Assembly: GCA_031761405.1 (NCBI GenBank)
Contig: JASEVX010000001.1
Span: 114,563,071 to 114,627,070 of the forward strand
DNA: 64,000 bases
Source: Serripes groenlandicus
Taxonomy: Eukaryota; Mollusca; Bivalvia; Cardiida; Cardiidae
Direction of reading: 5' to 3'
The notes below the pieces were generated by a model. The model did not search any database and had not been told where the DNA came from. It saw nothing but the letters and a program-made list of their open reading frames with translations. The position numbers and the translations under genes were made by a program. Numbering within the stretch: the first letter of the stretch is position 1; every line of letters begins with the position of its first letter. This document shows, one piece after another, positions 57,046 to 64,000 of this stretch.

Positions 57046-57308
57046 TGAGCCGTTCCACGAGAAAACCATCATTATTGACTCTGCGAAATGTATCGACCAA
57101 GATCAGCCTGCGCAGTCCGCGCAAGCTAATCCGGACCGACAAATTCCGTCTCCGGGGGATATAGGTATAGAGTAGTGATTCCTGAAACAGAAAATCCACA
57201 GGAGGCGAAAAGTGTCTGTCCGGGTTAGCCTGTGCGGCATGCTTAGGCTGATCCGGATCGATACTTTACGCAAAGTTCATAATGTTTGTTTTCTCGTGGA
57301 ACGACTTA
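57046..57308 (+). mobile_element. family B long-TIR element
   Basis: TGAGCCGTTCCACGAG to CTCGTGGAACGACTTA with TA on both sides. AGCCTGCGCAGTCCGCGC and AGCCTGTGCGGCATGC hairpins. Confidence 0.88.
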
Positions 57309-57420
57309 TATCTATACCTCCTGCCTACAATAATTTGTTTATAAAACTTTATGGAGCACGGGAACTAGAGGGGCTACACAGCTAGGTTTTTAGTTAACAA
57401 GCATCGTCTACACATTTAAG

Positions 57421-57675
57421 GATAATGAAACGCTCTGGAACGTGTGTACAGTCTCGTCTAATGCTTCAATAAAAGTTACTTGTATAACTAGTTTGTAGAG
57501 TTGAAAACACAGTGCCAAAAGTAGAAAGTGCACATCCTAAAACATAATGAATAATTTCTCCATTTACCATAATGAATTTAGAATAACTCAATAATTATAA
57601 TACAAATGTGTTAAACGTTTTTGGATAATGAACGCTCTGGAACGTATGTTCAGTCTCGTCTAATGCTTCACCATA
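57421..57675 (+). repeat. local direct duplication enclosing a MITE fragment
   Basis: CGCTCTGGAACGTGTG, then ACAGTCTCGTCTAATGCTTC at 57430-57466, recurs at 57632-57668 with few changes. Between them 57482-57600 is a family A fragment (AGAGTTGAAAACACAG, ATTTCTCCATTTACC) resembling 56930-57030. Confidence 0.75.
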
Positions 57676-58150
57676 CATATACGCACCAATACCCCATGTC
57701 GTGAACCACCTGTAGGCTACGTAACATAATTAAAGACAGGCTGATACTTACTAAACAGATTAAGTGTACAGAATAAATTAAAAGCACTTTAATTTTCTAT
57801 TCGTGAACTTTTGAAGTGTTTATGTTCGAAATCTGCGTAGACGTAAGTTGCCTTTAACTGTCAATAACCATTAGAATAAATATTTTCTTGTCATGTGAGT
57901 AAATAGTGGGACTGCGCCGTGCAATAAAGACCTTTCTGACGAGTCTTGCAGTGGCCATGCTATATGTGAATGCATTAATATAACAGTAAGTCTCGTCATA
58001 GGCATACGTTTTGTTCGATAAACGACCATGAAGCTTAAACGCTAGAAGTGCAACCACAATGCAATTTTGTGAAAAATCGGTGTTCGATTTTGTAACGCTG
58101 AAAAAAGCTCTATATTCGCAGGCCTTTTTCACTTCTTTGATCTCCCTTAT
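57676..58150. other. unassigned stretch
   Basis: Nothing recognised beyond the palindrome relative that follows. Confidence 0.4.
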
Positions 58151-58243
58151 TAAGCAGATAAACCCAATATTGCGGTTACTCAAATGAATCATTTTAGTGA
58201 GGCGATGTTTCTGAGTACCCATTACATAGGTTATGCGAATCAA
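58150..58243 (-). repeat. degraded relative of the 28114 palindrome
   Basis: On the minus strand GGGTACTCAGAAACATCGCC, TCACTAAAATGATTC and ATTTGAGTAACCGC follow the 28114 unit. The homology extends past the hairpin (AATAAGGGAGATC against AATAAGGATATTTC). Confidence 0.65.
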
Positions 58244-58890
58244 CTAAGCTTTTCAGAACATGAAATAATCCCATAAACTATAATTCTTGATAACAAAAAA
58301 ATAGCAATATAAACGATATCCATTGAATGCCCTTTTATGTGTGAGAGGTTTGGTAGTTGGATAGCACGTATTTTGTCGGGGGCACTGTGATTACTCGAAA
58401 GACCGACGGATATAAGCAGACTAAAGGACAGCGATGTCGCCGAAATTAAAACGATTGTAAATCCTGATGACATTCCTGTGGTTTACACCTTTGCTCCGAT
58501 TGATACAGGGGTTGAGACATGAATCATTTTTTCTTTTAAACCCGTCTCTTAATACTGACGATATATGACGCACACCTTTGCAGCAAAATGAATTTTAAAA
58601 CAATGTGGGAAAATGTAAAATTGCTTAATCTGAATCGCCTAGATCACGGTTATGACCGTAATCCAACTGTGTAATGATGCTATTTTATCATTCATCAAGT
58701 GTTTTTTCCCAGATATTGAATACCTCCGAAGGTCGGTTTTCGAGTCACGTGACTCCTTACTTTCGGAAATAGCATACACAATCCACCCGATAGTTTTGTG
58801 ACCTACACTCAGAAAGTCAATGTTTAGAAAACTACATTTCTAACCACTAACTTGTAGTAGCTTAATTGGTGATTGTTTTATAATCGCTAT
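58244..58890. other. unassigned stretch
   Basis: A possible family A trace near 58560-58625 (TTTGCAGCAAAATGA, ACAATGTGGGAAAATG). The minus-strand open frame 58240-58473 is hydrophobic but has no recognisable family. Confidence 0.35.
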
Positions 58891-58891
58891 A

Positions 58892-58917
58892 TTGGCGGTC
58901 GCTAGCGAATCCGCCAA
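58892..58917. repeat. nested palindrome
   Basis: TTGGCGG and CCGCCAA flank TCGCTAGCGA, which is itself a perfect 10-bp palindrome. Confidence 0.85.
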
Positions 58918-58988
58918 ATCAAAACGCCGCCAAATCAAAACAACGCCAAATCAAAACGCCGCCAAATCAAAATAACGCCATATCATTA
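58909..58988. repeat. 16-bp tandem array, five units
   Basis: Units of the type CGCCGCCAAATCAAAA repeated at exact 16-bp spacing; alternate units read CGCCGCC and CAACGCC. The first overlaps the right stem of the nested palindrome. Confidence 0.9.
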
Positions 58989-59244
58989 CACTCAGTTCAA
59001 ATAGGACAAGCGAGGTATACGACCTATCGATAGTGCCTCAATATAAGCCAACTAAGGAATCAATAAGGCTGTACCTTCAGAACTCAAACGCAGGGATTTC
59101 CATGATTGGCATTTAAATGTAGGGCAACTGCATATTCGAGCAGATATTTCCCCCAGTTAGATTCGTGTCGCGGCGGGTGATAATCGACTTTGAAAACGTT
59201 CCGGCAAAAGGATGCGACATTTCTATACATCAGATTTATTACAG

Positions 59245-59472
59245 CTAACCCTTTCCCACTGTGTAGACGCATTTTGACGAATCTGCGGCAGACGACATTT
59301 GAAAACATCGTGACAAAAGGTGAAATTGCTCAAACGAGCAATTTATCCTTTTGCCACAATGTTTTCAACATTTTTCAGTAATTATACCTACAATTAAAGA
59401 GAATATATTCATATATTTTAGTAGACATTTTCAAAGTCGTCTGCATATTTGGTGTATGTGGGAAAGGGTTAA
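59245..59472 (-). mobile_element. family A MITE
   Basis: CTAACCCTTTCCCACTGTGT to GTGGGAAAGGGTTAA. GCGGCAGACGACATTTG, hairpin GAAATTGCTCAAACGAGCAA. Confidence 0.87.
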
Positions 59473-60559
59473 ACAGTTATGAGCATTGCTTCTATTTGGG
59501 ATATGCTACATTTAAAAGTCGGCTACTACAAATGTTTCAAAAAACGGTAACCATAAATATGATATAAGAAAAAAAAGGTGTAACTTTTTAAAAGAGCAGC
59601 AATTTCTATTTTTCCCTTGTTTTGAACTCCCTTTTTTAGAGTTTTATAGATGTTATATTTTTAACCAAAGATGTGGTGTTTCTTCTCGGTTACATTACAA
59701 CATATCTCAATACGATCACATTCTCTGTTTACCTTGATTACCTTAGATATGTTACTTTCTGTCTTGAACATGGAATCTGTTTCGTCAGAGCTTCACGTGA
59801 CAAACCAAAGCATACCATAATTGTTATGACACGATTCGGGATTTGAGGTTTTACCTACTTTCGCGGCGTTAAAATAGACGGGGGTTTAAAAATCTTACAA
59901 AGTCAGTCACATAATACCCAGTTGTGGTTTTGGAAAAGTCTGAGTCATTTCCAACTAATAATAAGATATGGAACGGGCTGACCGGTGTCAAACGGCTTAA
60001 CTGGGATAAAACGGTCGGAATGCCAGAATGGTTTATTATATTTGCTTTTGCTATTTGTCATGGTATGAAATGTCGCCTCGACGTTTCCACAACATTACGT
60101 TATGCTAATTTCCCTTTAGCATATCTTGAGGATTTAATTTTAAACTTACCTATTTTACGTTGATTGTTGTTCTAACATTTTGTATTCATCAATATCGATG
60201 ACTGCTACCTGTATACTCTCTACATCAGTACTCGCACCGACTAGGGGGTTAACGTCCCATAGTTTGACGCCTACCTGTAATTACCTTTCAAATAGTAAAC
60301 AATACAGCAGTCATGACAGAGCATCACATTTCTAAAAGAGAATAATTAATAAGATAAATCGACCCTATGCTTTCAAATTGTTGTTATGAATATCTAGACC
60401 ATGATCTGCGAAAACAAAGGCAAACTATTTCACATTTTGACCTGTGTCGATCAAGATTAATTTGTGGTTTCACAGTTTGATTAGTCGTAGTGGCTTCGTA
60501 TAATCCATGACACGTTTCAAACACTAAGGAGCAGTTATAACAAACGTATACAAGTCGTA
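59473..60559. other. unassigned stretch
   Basis: The 79-codon open frame 59924-60163 has no recognised domain. No repeat recognised. Confidence 0.4.
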
Positions 60560-60972
60560 GAGAGATATCTCTCTAAGTTAAAGAGATATCTTTCTAATTT
60601 AGAGATATATCTTGTTAACGTGCTTAAGGAAATATCTCTCTAACTAACAGAGATATCTCTCTATTATCTAACAGAGATATCTCTCTATTATCTAACAGAG
60701 ATATCTCTCTATCTAACATAGATATCTCTCTATCAAACAGTGATATCTCTCTATCTAACAGAGATATATATCTATCTAACAAATATATATTCCTAGCTTA
60801 GAGAGAGATATTTCTAAGTTATATCTCCCATAATGACCATATTATCTTCAATTAAGAGAACTCTCTGTAAGACATATATCTATGTTAGATAGAGATATAT
60901 CTCTGTTAGATAGAGAGATATCTCTCTCCTAGATAGGAAGATATCTATGTAAGATAGGGCGATATCTCTTGT
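60560..60972. repeat. GATATC satellite arranged as an inverted repeat
   Basis: About 20 copies of AGAGATATCTCTC in units of 20-24 bp. In the left part the linker reads CTATCTAAC; in the right part it reads GTTAGATAG. The array is therefore inverted about a centre near 60790-60840, and each core is itself a palindrome. Confidence 0.9.
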
Positions 60973-61108
60973 CTATGTGAATTGTATGTTTATATAAATA
61001 TATTTTTTTGGTCGACATTTTTGGCTCAGCTAATCGACATTGTACGTGGAAAATGTTTATATTGAGCTTATGTTTTCATCCGGCGTTAACCGAATTGTCT
61101 ACGTAATG

Positions 61109-61160
61109 TTTAACCCTTTCCAATTTAACTTTTAACATTCTTTCTCCAGAGACTTTCTAG
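61109..61160 (+). mobile_element. family A MITE terminal fragment
   Basis: TTTAACCCTTTCCAATTTAA only. Confidence 0.35.
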
Positions 61161-61199
61161 ACTAAGTAGCGTACAGAAAAAGTATTATTGAGCATACAT

Positions 61200-61345
61200 G
61201 GAGGAACAGGCTGACCTGGATTTCGTTGGTTTTTTCATCGTTGCTTTATCCCTAAAGTCGGGTTTTCTATGACTTGATTCATACAATTATGTCTGTCTTC
61301 CAGAAAAAGGTGTCTTTTGGCAATTGCAATAGTGAATGCTTACTT
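61200..61345 (+). repeat. diverged local duplicate of 63325-63440
   Basis: ACAGGCTGACCTGGAT, CTAAAGTCGGGTTTTCTATG and AAAAAGGTGTCTTTT followed by AATAGTG match in order CAGGCTGACCTTGATC, CTAAGGTCGGTTTTCGTATG and GAAAGGTGACTTTAATC at the other locus. Confidence 0.65.
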
Positions 61346-61491
61346 ACTAACGTATTTGATTTTCGTCACTTCGGTTTCTGCACAGGGCCTTACCTACCGT
61401 TTTCCCCTGTGCTCGGTCTGCAGCCCTGGCTTTTGTTTCACCCCAAAAGATCGTTATCTTCCTCAGTGCGATGTCCTGAATCCTACGCCAG
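61304..61491 (+). CDS. candidate exon: hydrophobic leader then Cys-rich segment, low confidence
   Basis: A pyrimidine-rich acceptor (ATGTCTGTCTTCCAG) ends at 61303 and a donor-like CCAG|GTATCC lies at 61491. The frame between has 62 codons. A hydrophobic stretch (CLLAIAIVNAYLLTYLIFVT) followed by SVSAQ would suit a signal peptide. It is followed by a Cys-rich part, CSVCSPGFCFTPKDRYLPQC, faintly like TNF-receptor or EGF-type spacing. I do not recognise the protein. A second acceptor-like TTTCTGCACAG at 61386 could instead start a shorter exon. Against it: no ATG upstream in frame, and the first 40 bases belong to a duplicated segment (63325-63440). It could be chance. Confidence 0.2.
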
Positions 61492-61499
61492 GTATCCAC

Positions 61500-62097
61500 G
61501 GGCTTACCTCATTTCCTTTTATTTCTAGATTAAAGTATATGACATGTCTCACTTTGCTTGGCTGTTGTCTTCGCAATGTATGTTCAATCCATCGCCACTT
61601 CTTCTGGCGAATGTAGCAACGCTCAAGTAATCTTGTCAACTATACAGATATGTCTGTTTCATGTATTTGTCTCTGCGGGATAAATAACAGGTGTACGTAA
61701 TCCCTTATGATACTAAATATGTGGTTTTAATCCTTTAAATATAGAACATTTTTGGGTGGTCTCGGAGAGTCCAGAAATATCTTCATTCATTTTGCATTTT
61801 GTTTGTATTTTAAACAAACCCATGTTGATTGCAATCTGTAAGTCATTTATCATTTACGAGAGACGGATAAGTTGTGGTTTTGCGCAGGTTTTGTCTATTC
61901 AATAGCGGTAGGGTCGTATATCGTTATTTCCTGATACAGGTTGATACTGTTAGAATACTACAATTCTCAGATTACCTCTAGTTGACAGTTGGATTATCTG
62001 AAAACTGTTGGTCAGAGTTCAGAAAGTGAGCTTTAACATTACGTATATGTATTGAAATGTCTGTGTTGACTGCAGAGATGAACACGAATCTAAAGCA
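61500..62097. other. unassigned stretch
   Basis: Nothing recognised. Confidence 0.45.
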
Positions 62098-62311
62098 ATA
62101 ACCTTTTTCCACATACAACACATCTGTAGCCGACGACTTTGAAAGTATCTAGGCAAACACACTGCACAGCTTTATAAATGTAGGTATAATTACTGAAAAG
62201 AGTTGAAAACAATGTGGCAAATTTTGAGCAATTGATTCTTTTGTCACAATGTTTTAAAATGGTGTTTGCTGCAGAGGTGTCAGAAAGCGTCTATATTTAA
62301 GAAAGGGTTAA
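62098..62311 (+). mobile_element. family A MITE
   Basis: ATAACCTTTTTCCACATACA, ATCTGTAGCCGACGACTTTG, then GTGTTTGCTGCAGAGGTGTC and AAGAAAGGGTTAA. The hairpin is partly deleted. Confidence 0.78.
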
Positions 62312-62329
62312 ATGAAAACATAGATACTA

Positions 62330-62972
62330 CATGTATATGTTTAATGTGAATTAAAAATCTCTGCAAATGAAAGTATTAATATTGAATAGCGGTCACGTCA
62401 TTCTGACACGAGGAAAAATTGCTCATCGTGAGCAATTTGTCATTTTGCCACACGATTTTCCTGCACTGTTTTCTTGATATGGTTTTATAATTGGCTTAAT
62501 CCTCATAATCATTGACATACACAGGAACGTAGCTTGGCCATTATTAATGTGTAGGCCGTCTCGTGAGAAAATCAACATTGTGGACTCTGCGTAAAGTATC
62601 GACCCGGATCAGCCTAAGCATGCCGCGAAGGCGAACACGGATATACACTTTTCGCCTCCTGTGGATTTTCTGTTTCAGAAATCACTTCTCTATCTATCCC
62701 CCCTTAGACGGCATGTGTATGCCGGATCAGTCTGTGCGGACAGCGCAGGCTGATCTGGTCGATACATTACGCAGATGTGTATCGCCGCAGCTGCATTTTG
62801 GGCCATTTTTAGATAACATGTGTAGGCACGTGCCTACAGTGCCTAAAGGGAGCTACGCCCCTGATACAAATGTATTACGAAGCTAACAATACACAAACAA
62901 ATTTAGCATTAATCGACGGATCCCTCAAACACGTCGATAACTCGGAAAATAATTAAGAGTCTTTTTGATGTT
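62330..62972 (+). repeat. tandem duplication, unit 1 (carries the family C insertion)
   Basis: AAATCTCTGCAAATGAAAGT, GCTCATCGTGAGCAATTTG, TTTTCTTGATATGG and, after the insertion, AACACGTCGATAACTCGG. The same landmarks follow in the same order in unit 2. The first part derives from family A. Confidence 0.68.
62522..62863 (-). mobile_element. family C element with perfect 5-bp target duplication
   Basis: CAGGAACGTAGCTTGG to GGGAGCTACGCCCCTG, 342 bp, flanked by ATACA on both sides. Interior: TCTCGTGAGAAAATCAAC, ACTCTGCGTAAAGTATCG, TTTCTGTTTCAG, CAGATGTGTATCGCCGCAGC. Unit 2 of the surrounding duplication lacks it. Confidence 0.92.
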
Positions 62973-63230
62973 GAATTAATATCTCTGCAAATGAAAGTAC
63001 AACTATTGTATAGATATGAAATAATTGTGACAACAGGAGAAAACTTGCTCAAATGATTTGCCACAATATGTGCTGCTTTCTTGATTTTAATTTATCAGTG
63101 GCTAGTTCTTCATAAACGTTGAAGTACAGTTTAATATTGAAGATGAAGATACGTAAATTAATTGAGCATGAATCAATGTATCCCTCTAACTTGTCCAGAA
63201 CTCGGAAATTATTTATAACTACCTTTCAAC
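62973..63230 (+). repeat. tandem duplication, unit 2 (no insertion)
   Basis: AATATCTCTGCAAATGAAAG, TGTGACAACAGGAGAAA, CTGCTTTCTTGATTTTAA, TTCATAAACGTTGAAGTACA and AACTTGTCCAGAACTCGG align with unit 1, with the family C element absent. Confidence 0.68.
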
Positions 63231-63324
63231 TGTCCACTGTACTGGTACAGAAGGTCTATGGGCACAACCGTTAACGAAAGGCTTTCTGGATGCCTTACGA
63301 CAGGGAAGTAACTCTTGAGAATAC

Positions 63325-63440
63325 GTGGAGATACAGGCTGACCTTGATCGGTCTCTAAGGTCGGTTTTCGTATGTCTTCGGCCATGAAACCTAATCTCTC
63401 CTCAATAGAAAGGTGACTTTAATCGTAATAGTGTACCACT
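63325..63440 (+). repeat. diverged local duplicate of 61200-61345
   Basis: See 61200-61345. Similarity ends shortly after AATAGTG, so the candidate Cys-rich part is not duplicated here. Confidence 0.6.
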
Positions 63441-64000
63441 AACAGGCACCATGTTTCCGAATTTACAATTCAATAGCATGAGAACGTCTTTCACCTCAAA
63501 TAATGTTCAAACAGACACCGCGTCTTTACCTTCCTTAACGACGTGTCTTCAACAAAGCCTTTAACTTAACTAAGGTATTGTCAAAATGCTGTTTAATATC
63601 CGTTCTTAAATAAATTGACCAGGTTAATTGGGGATCTGGACTTACACATCGTTATGTAATGGATGTATTAGTATCTTATATGCATCTGGGATGGTACATT
63701 TATGTCAGACAAAGGTATACTCGTCTAGTCTGTTTGATATAGACACAAGGGCGGCTTATTAGTTGACCAAATATATTGCGCTTGTTTTGCTTAAGATCGC
63801 CGGTGGACGTGGGATTTATTTCAAAAATATACAGAAAGGGCAACATGATGAGTGGGCAATGTCAGATTAACCTAATCAATGATTTGAACTTCCTTACTCA
63901 TCAAAAGGTACAAGGACACCTAAACACAATTGGTTTGTCGGGTATCACGTTCGCCCAGTTGTTGCACTAGGTTAGGTTGCATTTAGGTTTTGAATCAAAT
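63441..64000. other. unassigned stretch
   Basis: Nothing recognised; the open frame 63776-63970 has no domain. Confidence 0.45.

Noticed and set aside
57854..58243. 129-codon minus-strand frame, peptide starting MIRITYVMGTQKHR
   Set aside because: Its N-terminal part is the translation of a palindromic repeat (also giving similar peptides at 28127 and 28305); the rest has no recognised domain.

Overview
This is eukaryotic, AT-rich, intron- and repeat-dominated DNA, most likely from a bivalve mollusc, probably a heterodont clam or mussel. The placement is an inference from the repeats. Several are of a kind I associate with bivalves: long-TIR elements built on GATCAGCCTGCGCAG, tRNA-headed SINEs ending in a 'GATATAACTGAAATA...GGCGTTAAAC'-type tail, and piggyBac-like TTAA elements. 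There are no operons, rRNA genes, CRISPR arrays or prokaryotic features.

Only two genic features are well supported. One is an internal exon (23996-24162, + strand) of a Ser/Thr protein kinase of the CAMK/AMPK-related type. It has a clear acceptor and a perfect GTAAGT donor and covers the hinge through the start of the HRD catalytic loop. No flanking exons were recognised, so much of the window may be intron of that gene. The other is a tRNA-Lys(UUU) gene with a 20-nt intron (47042-47134, + strand), followed about 200 bp later by a decayed copy of its 3' end. Weak, unassigned candidates lie at 61304-61491, 30810-31181 and 46129-46461.

Most of the rest is a graveyard of short non-autonomous elements. 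(A) More than forty copies or fragments of a roughly 230-bp TTAA-flanked, CCCTTTCCC-ended foldback MITE (piggyBac-like) carry a central hairpin whose stem varies in a paired manner. They occur as singles, a trimer (50731-51274), chains sharing TTAA sites (42875-43273, 43701-44126) and an inverted fusion (23465-23884) just upstream of the kinase exon. (B) Thirteen copies of a roughly 260-bp, GC-richer long-TIR element end in TGAGCCGTCCC. (C) Four complete and one partial copy of a roughly 340-bp element end in CAGGGGCGTAGC, have a B-like core and 5-bp target duplications, and look like hAT-type non-autonomous elements. (D) At least three kinds of tRNA-derived SINE are present, several nested in each other or interrupted by (C). 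(E) Several palindromic foldbacks and tandem arrays occur: a pair of 77-bp palindromes (28114-28368), a 240-bp foldback (10652-10899), a 24-bp minisatellite (11635-11787), a 16-bp array (58909-58988), and an inverted-repeat GATATC satellite of about 410 bp (60560-60972).

Region by region: 1-5 kb is mostly unassigned with a 32-G run; 5-9 kb holds SINEs and old MITEs; 9-13 kb holds a foldback and a minisatellite; 13-23 kb is dense in A and B elements; 23-25 kb has the kinase exon; 25-33 kb holds B and A elements and palindromes; 33-39 kb has nested SINEs and C copies; 39-45 kb has A, B and SINE copies; 45-48 kb is quieter with the tRNA; 48-57 kb has C, B and A copies including the trimer; 57-64 kb has duplications, arrays and a C insertion with a visible empty-site paralogue.
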